Origin: an uncultured Spirochaetia bacterium | Lineage (GTDB): Bacteria > Spirochaetota > UBA4802 > JAGODF01 | Length of the DNA stretch: 9,219 nt | Assembly (NCBI GenBank): GCA_937967705.1 | Contig: CALCJG010000005.1 | Span: 1 to 9,219 of the forward strand | Reading direction: 5' to 3' | Shown here: positions 1-8,187 of the stretch, in pieces | Numbering within the stretch: position 1 is the first letter of the stretch | How the letters are laid out: the number at the start of each line of letters is the position of its first letter | Position numbers and translations under genes: made by a program | The notes under the pieces: model-generated | Seen by the model: the letters and a program-made list of their open reading frames with translations, nothing else | Told to the model about the DNA's origin: nothing | The model's database searches: none

Positions 1-10
1 GGGAGAAGGC

Positions 11-760
11 ATGCATATAAAGGAAGATTATGAACTTCAGGGGATGCGGGCCATAGGGGCCGTGGTTGCCTCCATCCTGGGCAGCCTGGCGCGCCGGGCG
101 GCTCCCGGCAGGTCGACCCTGGATCTTGATTCTTACTGTTCCCGCCTTCTGATCGGCCACGGGGCCCGCTCCGCCATGAGGAGAGAGCGGGGATTCCCCG
201 GACATGTCTGCATCAGCGTCAACGATGAGGTGATACATGGGATACCCTCGGACCGTCTGCTGCAAAGGGGGGATGTCGTCTCCCTGGACCTCGTCGCCGA
301 AAAGGACGGCTTCTACGCCGATGCCGCTGTCACCCTGGCCCTTTCCCGCACTCCCGGGCATCAGGACGCCCTGATCCGCTGTGCCGAGCGCTCCCTGGAA
401 GCGGCGTTGGAGTATGCCCGGGCCGGCTGCCGTATCAGCGATCTCACTGCGGCGATTCACCACACGGTCACGGGGGCGGGATTTTCGGTGATCCCGGAAC
501 TCTGCGGGCACGGCGTGGGGCGTTCCATCCACGAGCCCCCGGTAATCCCCAACTGCCCCTCCTCCCAGGAGGACACCGTGCTCTATCCCGGCCTGGTGCT
601 GGCCCTGGAGCCGGTCATCACCGAGGGGGGAGGCGCCACACGCCTCGCCTCCGACGGCTGGACGGTAACCACCGCCGACGGGAGCCTGGCGGCCCATTAC
701 GAGCACACCATCCTCATCACCGAAGGAGACCCGGAGGTGCTGACCCTCGAACACCCCTGA
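11..760 (+). CDS. map: Methionine aminopeptidase, type I (MetAP)
   Basis: Removes the initiator methionine from nascent cytosolic proteins using a dinuclear metal centre. The 249-residue product has the pita-bread fold signature, and all five metal ligands expected from the E. coli enzyme are visible: D93 and D104 (in SLDLVAEKDGFYAD), H167 (in GHGVGRSIHEPP), E200 (LALEPVIT) and E231 (HYEHTILIT). The substrate-pocket histidines H76 and H174 are also present. The length fits a short type I form without the N-terminal zinc-binding extension. ATG at 11 is supported by a GGGAG purine run about 5 nt upstream, at the very edge of the window. What precedes it is outside the window, so operon membership is unknown. 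No clear terminator follows; the next gene starts about 290 bp downstream behind an AT-rich spacer. Family assignment is secure; whether a second map copy exists elsewhere cannot be judged. Confidence 0.95.
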   Translation: MHIKEDYELQGMRAIGAVVASILGSLARRAAPGRSTLDLDSYCSRLLIGHGARSAMRRERGFPGHVCISVNDEVIHGIPSDRLLQRGDVVSLDLVAEKDGFYADAAVTLALSRTPGHQDALIRCAERSLEAALEYARAGCRISDLTAAIHHTVTGAGFSVIPELCGHGVGRSIHEPPVIPNCPSSQEDTVLYPGLVLALEPVITEGGGATRLASDGWTVTTADGSLAAHYEHTILITEGDPEVLTLEHP

Positions 761-831
761 AATCCTGCCGGACTCACTGCTTTTCTCGCAATACGGAGTA
801 TCACCCCTATTATTCTAAAATTATCATGGTT

Positions 832-879
832 TTGATGTAAATATTGTTGCCGATATGTATTAATACTATATATATTAAT
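832..879 (+). promoter_or_regulatory. Candidate promoter/operator dyad upstream of fadD
   Basis: The spacer 761-1051 holds no gene and is very AT-rich from about 800 to 910. Within it lies a perfect 7-bp inverted repeat, ATTAATA (859-865) and TATTAAT (873-879), separated by 7 nt. A weak sigma70-like pair, TTGTTG (844-849) and TATATA (867-872) with 17-nt spacing, overlaps the dyad, so a bound regulator could block the promoter. The base composition makes chance palindromes likely. The -35 match is poor, and the regulator cannot be named from the sequence; it does not look like the E. coli FadR site. Confidence 0.3.
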
Positions 880-1051
880 GATAATTCATACCATAAAGTA
901 TAATATAACCATCAATTAAAAGCTTTCCCGTTATTTGATCTGCAAAATCAGAGTCTTTCTTCTGGAAGCTTATCGTCTTTGGAGGCGGTAACGGTTTTGG
1001 GCATTATTGAGAATCCGCGGCAGAGGCCAATTGAGGGGAAAGGAGGATTTC

Positions 1052-2866
1052 ATGGAGAACCTGCATCAGCAGACCATACCGGAAATTTTCAAGGCCCGGG
1101 CGGTCCATTACGGCAGCAAGGCCTGTGTGGCCTACAAGGATCAGAAGGAGGGGCGCTACAGGGATATCTCCTGGGCCGACATGGATGCGAAGGTCAGCGC
1201 CCTGGCCCGCTACCTGCTCTCCCGGGGGGTAAAAAAGGGCGACCGGGTGGCGGTCTTTTCAGCCAACCGCCCGGAGTGGTGGATGGCGGACCTGGCGATC
1301 CTCTCCGTGGGGGCCGTAAACGTTCCCGTCTATGCGACCAACTCTGCGGAGGAGGCGCGGTACATTCTCGATCATTCCGGTTCCCGGCTCTGTTTTGCCG
1401 GCGACAGCGAACAGGCCCAAAAGGTGCTCTCGGTCATGAAGGCGCTCCCGGAACTGGAGGAGCTGGTGATCTTTGACGACCCCGAGGGAAAGGACGGCAG
1501 GCTCAGGTCTTTCCGGGAGGTGCTGGCGGAGGGGGATGCCTGGGAGGACAGCGGAGCCCTGGAAGCGAGGAGAAAGGCCGTTACCCTCGGCGACATGGCA
1601 ACCATCATCTATACCTCGGGAACCACCGGGGACCCCAAGGGGGTGATGCTCTCCCACGGGAATTTCTCCTCCAACCTTCATCAGCAGTACAGCGAGATGA
1701 AGGAATATCTCCACGACCGGCAGGTGATGCTCTCCATACTGCCGCTGTCCCACGCCTTCGAGAGGACCTGCGGCTACTACCTCCCCATGGCCGTGGGGGC
1801 CAAGGTGGCTTTCAGCGAGGACACCGCCAAACTGATGCAGAACTTCCTGGAGGTAAAACCCACCGTCATCCTGAGCGTGCCCCGGGTTTTCGAAAAGATC
1901 CATTCCGCCATCGCCTCCAAGGTGCATGAGGCCCCGGGGCTTAAGAAGGCCATCTTCCGGGCCGCCATGAAGACCGCCGGTAAGAATCTGCCCTATGTCT
2001 GCGGGAACCGGCCCCGCCGGGGACTCTTTGCCCGGCGTTACAAGCTCTTCGACGGGATGGTCTATTCCAAGCTGAAGACGGCCCTGGGCATGGATAACAT
2101 CGATATAGCCGTTTCCGGAGGAGGGCCCCTCTCGGTCAGCGATGCGGAGTTTTTCCTGGGGATGGATATACGGGTTCTGGAGGGATACGGCCTGACCGAG
2201 ACCACCCCGGCCCTCACGATCAACCGGCCCTGGAGGATCAAGCCCGGTTCGGTGGGGGCGGCCTATCCCCTCACGGATATTGTCCTTTCTGACGAGGGGG
2301 AGGTGCTGGTCCGGGGGCCCCAGGTGATGATGGGATATTACAAAAACCAGAAGGCCACCGACGAGGTCTTTACAAAGGACGGGTTTTTCAAAACCGGCGA
2401 TCTGGGACGGGTGGACGATGACGGCTATCTCTTCATCACCGGCAGGATCAAGGACATCATCATCACCGCCGGCGGGAAGAACATATCGCCCCAGAATATT
2501 GAGAACAGCCTCAAGGGGTCCCGCTTCATTGAGCAGGTCGCCATCATCGGGGACAAGCGGAAATACCTCGCGGCGCTGGTGATACCCTGTTTTGAGGAAC
2601 TGAGGAAATGGGCCTCCCGCAGCGGGGTGGACTTCCGGGACGACGCCGATCTCGTCCGTAACGAGCGGGTCATTGCCCTCTTCCGGAAGGAGATCGACGA
2701 ACAGACCCGGCAGTTCTCCCGGGTGGAGCAGGTGCGGACCTTCCGGCTCATCGACGCCGAATGGACACAAGCCACCGGCGAGCTGACGCCGACGCTGAAG
2801 GTCAAGCGCCGGGTGATCGAGGAAAAATACGCCGGGGAGATCGAGAGCCTGTATGCTTCCGATTGA
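1052..2866 (+). CDS. fadD: Long-chain acyl-CoA synthetase (AMP-forming fatty acid--CoA ligase)
   Basis: Activates fatty acids to acyl-CoA through an acyl-adenylate, feeding beta-oxidation or lipid synthesis; probably cytosolic or membrane-peripheral. The 604-residue product carries the ANL-superfamily motifs in order: the P-loop TSGTTGDPKG (residues 188-197), GYGLTETTP (378-386), KTGD with ribose-binding D450, the hinge GRIKD (464-468) leading into the mobile C-terminal domain, and the adenylation lysine in PTLKVKRR (K583). The length fits the FAA1/FadD15-like long-chain branch. I chose ATG at 1052 because AGGAGG lies 5 nt upstream; an in-frame TTG at 1007 has no such support and would add 15 atypical residues. 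Flanked upstream by an AT-rich spacer and downstream by a strong terminator, it looks monocistronic. The exact chain length of its substrate cannot be read from the sequence. Confidence 0.93.
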   Translation: MENLHQQTIPEIFKARAVHYGSKACVAYKDQKEGRYRDISWADMDAKVSALARYLLSRGVKKGDRVAVFSANRPEWWMADLAILSVGAVNVPVYATNSAEEARYILDHSGSRLCFAGDSEQAQKVLSVMKALPELEELVIFDDPEGKDGRLRSFREVLAEGDAWEDSGALEARRKAVTLGDMATIIYTSGTTGDPKGVMLSHGNFSSNLHQQYSEMKEYLHDRQVMLSILPLSHAFERTCGYYLPMAVGAKVAFSEDTAKLMQNFLEVKPTVILSVPRVFEKIHSAIASKVHEAPGLKKAIFRAAMKTAGKNLPYVCGNRPRRGLFARRYKLFDGMVYSKLKTALGMDNIDIAVSGGGPLSVSDAEFFLGMDIRVLEGYGLTETTPALTINRPWRIKPGSVGAAYPLTDIVLSDEGEVLVRGPQVMMGYYKNQKATDEVFTKDGFFKTGDLGRVDDDGYLFITGRIKDIIITAGGKNISPQNIENSLKGSRFIEQVAIIGDKRKYLAALVIPCFEELRKWASRSGVDFRDDADLVRNERVIALFRKEIDEQTRQFSRVEQVRTFRLIDAEWTQATGELTPTLKVKRRVIEEKYAGEIESLYASD

Positions 2867-2892
2867 GGGTAGACGGGGTTTTTCATATAACG

Positions 2893-2927
2893 GGCTGCCG
2901 GCCACTGCCGGCGGCCTTTCTTTTTTT
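2893..2927 (+). terminator. Rho-independent terminator after fadD
   Basis: A GC-rich hairpin has left arm GGCTGCCGGC (2893-2902), loop CACT, and right arm GCCGGCGGCC (2907-2916). This gives ten pairs including one U-G wobble, followed directly by a T-rich run TTTCTTTTTTT (2917-2927). It starts 27 bp after the fadD stop codon. Confidence 0.88.
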
Positions 2928-3227
2928 CCTCCGGCGTTTGTTTCGAGGATTGGGGATGCGGCGGATGGTTTAAGGGTCGGGTTGCATGCTTCATCCTTCA
3001 TCCTTCATGCTGCATACCTGTCGGGGTTTTCAGCCGAAAACCCACGGCCTTTCGGGGTTCCATTGGAGGGGCATTGGAGTGGGTTAATATTTGATACGGG
3101 GTTAAGCCGGAGTTGCTTCGTAGCTTGTCAGGTTCAAATACGGCTTTGCTGGTTCTGATGAACATGAAGGCATCCATCGCATCCCGCTGCTGTGCCGGGA
3201 CTTCTGAAAAAGAGTGATAAATATTCA
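2928..3227. other. Gene-poor spacer with hairpin and short minus-strand ORF
   Basis: No convincing gene. The stretch contains tandem TTCATCC-type heptamers around 2990-3010 and a perfect hairpin, GGGTTTTC (3024-3031) / GAAAACCC (3036-3043) with loop AGCC. A 77-codon minus-strand ORF (3231 down to 2998) covers most of it, but it lacks a Shine-Dalgarno sequence upstream of its ATG, has no recognisable domain, and reads through the hairpin. It could be a small hypothetical gene, a gene remnant or a dispersed intergenic repeat; I cannot choose between these from one copy. Confidence 0.35.
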
Positions 3228-3280
3228 GCATAAATAAAGCATTATAATGATTGATTTATGCAGTGGTACGGTATTATATT
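3228..3280 (+). promoter_or_regulatory. 34-bp dyad overlapping a candidate perR promoter
   Basis: Positions 3228-3261 form a centred dyad: GCATAAAT (3228-3235) pairs with ATTTATGC (3254-3261), and CATTATAATG (3240-3249) is itself palindromic in the middle. In total 15 of 17 symmetric positions match. The right half overlaps TTGATT (3251-3256), which with TATATT (3275-3280) makes a sigma70-like promoter with 18-nt spacing. The central TTATAAT resembles one half of the PerR box known from Bacillus. Repression or autoregulation of the downstream perR gene is a reasonable inference, not something shown here. Confidence 0.45.
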
Positions 3281-3476
3281 AGGGATATCCTTGAACTATT
3301 TCCCCTTGCTGTACAAATGAATACAGTGCATGTATCGAAACCCCCTCTTTGCAGAGGCCGGGGCTGATTGCAGATGTCATTCATCCCCTTTGTGACGGGA
3401 GGGCGGGGTGGTGTTGTCTTAAAATTTGTGATTGTCAGAGAATGAGATATTATTAATATTAGGAATTATTATTAAT
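3281..3476 (+). other. Probable 5' leader of perR
   Basis: If transcription starts near 3287, about 190 nt of leader precede the perR start codon. It contains a hairpin around CCTCT (3344-3348), loop TTGC, and AGAGG (3353-3357), extendable by CCC/GGG across a 2-nt bulge. Near the 3' end are two copies of TATTATTAATAT (3448-3459 and 3467-3478), spaced 19 bp start to start, the second overlapping the ATG. No known riboswitch class is recognised and no ORF is supported. Confidence 0.3.
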
Positions 3477-3869
3477 ATGGCTATGATAAGAAGAAAGAGC
3501 AAACAACGGGAACGTATCCTGGAGATTATTCAAAAATGCTCTGAACACCCCACCGCACAGGGTATATATGAGGTTTTGAAGAAAGAGATCAAATCCTTAA
3601 GCATGGGCAATGTATATAGAAATATCCGCATCCTGATCGAACAGGGGCTTGTCGTAAGCCGTGATTTCGGCGACGGCATCGAGCGCTTCGATGCCATGAC
3701 ACATGCTCACTATCATTTCATATGCGAAAAGTGCAAGTCGGTAACTGATTTTATCATGCCCGTGCAGGATCTGATAACCAGAAACGCCCAGAAGGTATCT
3801 AAGCACACCGTAACGGGTCATACGATACAGTTTTACGGTATCTGTGAAAAATGTAAAAAGCGTAAATAA
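3477..3869 (+). CDS. perR: PerR-type peroxide-sensing repressor (Fur family)
   Basis: A metal-dependent DNA-binding repressor that loses DNA affinity when H2O2 oxidises a histidine ligand. The 130-residue protein has an N-terminal winged helix (about 5-70) and a C-terminal metal-binding dimerisation domain. The regulatory-site ligands known in B. subtilis PerR (H37, D85, H91, H93, D104) correspond here to H24, D72, H78, H80 and D91. The structural zinc cysteines correspond to C83, C86, C123 and C126, in CEKC and CEKC. Every one sits at the same constant offset of 13 residues, strong evidence for PerR rather than generic Fur. Aspartate at D72 is the residue associated with peroxide sensitivity. 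ATG at 3477 follows AGGA by 12 nt, a long spacing; ATG at 3483 is an alternative, and an upstream TTG at 3432 adds an unrelated hydrophobic stretch. Bacterioferritin and KatG downstream fit a peroxide regulon. Confidence 0.9.
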   Translation: MAMIRRKSKQRERILEIIQKCSEHPTAQGIYEVLKKEIKSLSMGNVYRNIRILIEQGLVVSRDFGDGIERFDAMTHAHYHFICEKCKSVTDFIMPVQDLITRNAQKVSKHTVTGHTIQFYGICEKCKKRK

Positions 3870-3872
3870 CCG

Positions 3873-3890
3873 GTTTAATTTCTATTAAAC
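3873..3890. promoter_or_regulatory. Inverted repeat between perR and bfr, candidate operator
   Basis: GTTTAAT (3873-3879) and ATTAAAC (3884-3890) form a perfect 7-bp inverted repeat around TTCT, in the 84-bp gap between perR and bfr. It is AT-rich and of similar size to PerR/Fur boxes, and no T-tract follows, so an operator is somewhat more likely than a terminator. The match to the Bacillus PerR box is only approximate. Confidence 0.3.
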
Positions 3891-3953
3891 GATTCCGGCG
3901 CGGGGGTTAATTTCAGCCGGGAGCTTCATAACAAAAAACAAAGGAGGCAGCGC

Positions 3954-4424
3954 ATGAAAGGAAATGAAAAACTGATCAAGACGCTCAATTCGCTGCTGGC
4001 TGATGAGCTGACGGCCATCAACCAGTACATGGTGCACTCGGAGATGTGCGACGACTGGGGCTATGAGAAGCTTCATAAGCATTTTGAAAAGAGGGCCATC
4101 GACGAGATGAAACATGCAGAAAAGCTCATCGGCCGTATTCTGTTTCTCGAAGGCATTCCGTCGGTGTCCACACTGAACAAGATCACGATCGGCGACACCG
4201 TCGAAAAACAGCTGGCGAACGATCATGCGGCGGAAGAGGACGCGATCAGGGCGTATAACGAGGCAATCGTCCTCGCCGGAGAGGTTAAAGACTTTGCCAC
4301 GCGGGATTTGCTCCAGCAGATCCTCAATGACGAGGACAATCACATGGATGGCATTGAGGGATTGCAAAGCCAGATTGAACAGATGAGTCTTCAGGTCTTT
4401 TTGACGACTCAGGTTAAAGAATAG
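3954..4424 (+). CDS. bfr: Bacterioferritin
   Basis: A haem-containing ferritin that oxidises Fe2+ at a di-iron centre and stores the mineral inside a 24-subunit cytosolic shell; it also limits Fenton chemistry. The 156-residue length is typical. All six ferroxidase ligands fall at the canonical numbers of E. coli Bfr: E18, E51, H54, E94, E127 and H130, with Y25 nearby. Methionine M52, the inter-subunit haem ligand that separates Bfr from ferritin and Dps, is present in the segment DEMKHAEKL. The start is supported by AAGGAGG at 3941-3947, six bases before ATG. It lies 84 bp after perR and 21 bp before katG, so it is likely cotranscribed with katG and plausibly derepressed by peroxide through PerR. 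Confidence 0.95.
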   Translation: MKGNEKLIKTLNSLLADELTAINQYMVHSEMCDDWGYEKLHKHFEKRAIDEMKHAEKLIGRILFLEGIPSVSTLNKITIGDTVEKQLANDHAAEEDAIRAYNEAIVLAGEVKDFATRDLLQQILNDEDNHMDGIEGLQSQIEQMSLQVFLTTQVKE

Positions 4425-6629
<2,205 letters not shown>

Positions 6630-6696
6630 CGGAAGGCTTTTCCCGCTGCGGTCAAGGATTATAATACCGCGATAACCCGGCAATATCAATGGAAAG

Positions 6697-6747
6697 CCGG
6701 CGGGTGCCAAAGGGATTGGCTTGTCCCTGCGCCTGCCGGTTTTTTTT
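6697..6747 (+). terminator. Rho-independent terminator after katG
   Basis: Left arm CCGGCGGGTGC (6697-6707) pairs with GCGCCTGCCGG (6729-6739), with two wobble pairs. An inner stem AGGGA (6711-6715) / TCCCT (6724-6728) closes the loop. Eight consecutive T residues (6740-6747) follow. It lies 68 bp beyond the katG stop and reads in the plus direction; on the minus strand the T-run is weak, so it is unlikely to serve the convergent recombinase gene. The rest of 6630-6870 holds only a further 7-bp inverted repeat, CTGCCGG (6769-6775) / CCGGCAG (6790-6796). Confidence 0.88.
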
Positions 6748-6870
6748 ACCTCATGCCATCAGGCCCGCCTGCCGGGGTTGGACAGGGAACCGGCAGAGGA
6801 TACATCCGCCCTGAAGGAGGCTCTTCGCATTATTGCCGAATGCGCCGGTCCGGTACCTGATGTGGGAGTC

Positions 6871-7962
6871 TTACAGGGGGCTGCGTATCCCCTTGAGGGC
6901 GGGACGGGCCACCCGGGTGTAGAGGGTGGTGGTGGCGATGTTCTTGTGTCCCAGGAGCAGCTGTATGTGCCGCAGGGAGATGCCGTTTTCCAGCAGATGC
7001 GTGGCAAAGGCATGACGCAGATCATGGGGTGTCGCTTTCTTGTTTATCCCCGCCCGATGGAGGGCCGCCTCCAAAACCTTCTGCACCGTGCGACCGGAAA
7101 GATGTTTGCCCTCCGCGGAGCCGGCGGGCGTAAAGACGAACTGCCCCGGCCCTCTGCCGCTGATGCAGGTGCGCAGGTCCTCCACGAGGGAGGCGGAAAA
7201 GACCGTCAGGCGGTCCTTGCGCCCCTTACCCCGCCTGACGTGTATGGTCAGCTCCGCGAGGTCGATGTCCCCCACGCGCAGCGCCGTAAGCTCCGAGAGC
7301 CTCAGGCCCGCGGCATAGAGGAGGCCGATCATCACCCGGTGTTTGACGTTCCTGATGCTTTCCAGTATCCGGGCTATCTCCTCCCGGGTGAGGATGGTGG
7401 GGATGTGCCGGTCGTTTTTCAGACCGTCCAGAAAGGCCAGGTCCAGGGGGATGTGCAGGATGTTTCGGTAATAGTAGGACAGGGCAAAGCGGTACTGCCG
7501 AACCAGGGAAGGCGAGACGACGAGCTCCTCCAGAAGCATGAGAAAGAAGGCCCGGGCGTCTTCGGCGGAAATTTTATCCACCGTAATCCCCCGGGCCGCC
7601 ACGAACCAGTTGTTGGCCCTCCTGAGAGCCCCCGTATAGGCTTTGATGGTGCGCCGGGAAAACCTCTTGAGCGTAAGGCTCTCCTTGAGGGAGGTGTACC
7701 CCCGGGGGAGCGCCGCCTCGATGTCCCTCGGGTCTTTCGGTGTATCCCCGGGTGCCGCAAAGCCCTCTTCGAGAAGGGCAAACACCCTGCGGGAAAGTTT
7801 AAGCTTGTTTAGAAAATAATCGCGGATGGCCGTAAAATCATCCCTGGTTATCCGGGAGGCGTGTTTGTGGAAAAATGCTTCGATCTCGTCGTTGGAAATA
7901 TATTTTGGGTCGTTCCGGTATTTGTACGTGTCTAATAGAAGCTGCAGCATCGGGTTTATCAT
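6871..7962 (-). CDS. Tyrosine recombinase, XerC/D-like, in integron-integrase position
   Basis: A site-specific recombinase that cuts and rejoins DNA through a covalent phosphotyrosine; proposed here to act on the adjacent cassette junctions. The 363 residues contain a core-binding domain (about 90-175) and a catalytic domain with the full set R221, K246 (GKGRKDR), H313 and R316 (TPHDLRHAFATH), H339 (LLGHKN) and nucleophile Y348 (TTLYTRV). It ends in GIRSPL, a tail also seen in integron integrases. However, R221 to H313 spans 92 residues, close to E. coli XerD (96) and far from IntI1 (131), so the extra domain characteristic of IntI is absent. About 88 charged residues precede the core-binding domain, an extension found in neither XerD nor IntI1. 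The start is supported by AGGAGG eight bases upstream. It diverges from the cassette, the usual intI layout. Its activity on this cassette is inference. Confidence 0.88.
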   Translation of the reverse strand: MINPMLQLLLDTYKYRNDPKYISNDEIEAFFHKHASRITRDDFTAIRDYFLNKLKLSRRVFALLEEGFAAPGDTPKDPRDIEAALPRGYTSLKESLTLKRFSRRTIKAYTGALRRANNWFVAARGITVDKISAEDARAFFLMLLEELVVSPSLVRQYRFALSYYYRNILHIPLDLAFLDGLKNDRHIPTILTREEIARILESIRNVKHRVMIGLLYAAGLRLSELTALRVGDIDLAELTIHVRRGKGRKDRLTVFSASLVEDLRTCISGRGPGQFVFTPAGSAEGKHLSGRTVQKVLEAALHRAGINKKATPHDLRHAFATHLLENGISLRHIQLLLGHKNIATTTLYTRVARPALKGIRSPL

Positions 7963-8017
7963 AATCGTATCCTCCTTGGGGCAAGTTACACCTTTAAAGC
8001 GCCCCTATGAGTTAATA

Positions 8018-8031
8018 CGAACTCTGGTTGC
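8018..8031. promoter_or_regulatory. LexA-box-like sequence upstream of the recombinase
   Basis: CGAAC-TCTG-GTTGC matches 8 of 10 defined positions of the Gram-positive-type SOS box CGAAC-N4-GTTCG. It lies 56 bp upstream of the recombinase start codon. Many integron integrases are known to be SOS-controlled, which makes the site notable, but the last two bases deviate and the host LexA consensus is unknown. Confidence 0.2.
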
Positions 8032-8082
8032 ATTACATAAAATATCTATCAGTTATCCCGAAGTTTTTTATAAAAATTTTTG

Positions 8083-8112
8083 TTGTATTATGCCTTAAAT
8101 ATCCTTTATAAT
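8083..8112 (+). promoter_or_regulatory. Candidate cassette promoter (Pc-like)
   Basis: A perfect -10 hexamer TATAAT (8107-8112) is preceded at 18 nt by TTGTAT (8083-8088), a 3-of-6 match to the -35 box, and by an AT-rich tract (about 8066-8082) that could act as an UP element. Transcription would begin near 8119, just before the cassette junction at 8133, and run into the beta-lactamase gene. This is where a Pc promoter of an integron would be useful. The AT-richness of the region lowers confidence. Confidence 0.45.
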
Positions 8113-8120
8113 ATGAAATA

Positions 8121-8152
8121 CGCCTAAGGTTAGTTGTGCGCAATAAACTGGC
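8121..8152 (+). other. attI-like recombination junction
   Basis: The left cassette boundary lies within GTTGTGC (8133-8139), a one-mismatch version of the integron core GTTRRRY, with crossover expected between G8133 and T8134. The 20 bases from 8133 (GTTGTGCGCAATAAACTGGC) recur in 17 of 20 positions at 9166-9185. Immediately upstream is the short dyad CTAAGGTTAG (about 8124-8133). A full attI with defined integrase-binding repeats cannot be delineated by eye. Confidence 0.5.
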
Positions 8153-8176
8153 AAAAAAATAATACGCCACCATTTT
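8133..8176 (+). repeat. Left arm of cassette-bracketing inverted repeat
   Basis: Positions 8133-8153 complement 9011-9031 at 20 of 21 bases. After an unpaired AT-rich 11-mer, CGCCACCATTTT (8165-8176) complements 8994-9005 perfectly. The arm ends directly at the Shine-Dalgarno sequence (TAGGAG, 8176-8181) of the beta-lactamase gene. Confidence 0.9.
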
Positions 8177-8187
8177 AGGAGAAAACA

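Noticed and set aside
1259..3001. Long open frame on the minus strand opposite the acyl-CoA synthetase
   Set aside because: It lies antisense to a gene with complete family motifs, has a low-complexity Pro/Gly/His-rich translation and no recognisable domain; GC-rich coding strands often keep the antisense frame open.
3100..3165. Possible tRNA, suggested by a GGTTCAAAT T-loop-like string near 3131
   Set aside because: The bases on either side cannot form a T stem, and no acceptor stem is present.
3432..3476. Upstream TTG start extending PerR by 15 residues
   Set aside because: It adds a hydrophobic stretch unlike the family, with no ribosome binding site; starting at 3477 gives the expected N-terminus.
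6721..7812. Plus-strand open frame of 363 codons opposite the recombinase
   Set aside because: Antisense to a tyrosine recombinase with all catalytic residues; it also starts inside the katG terminator.
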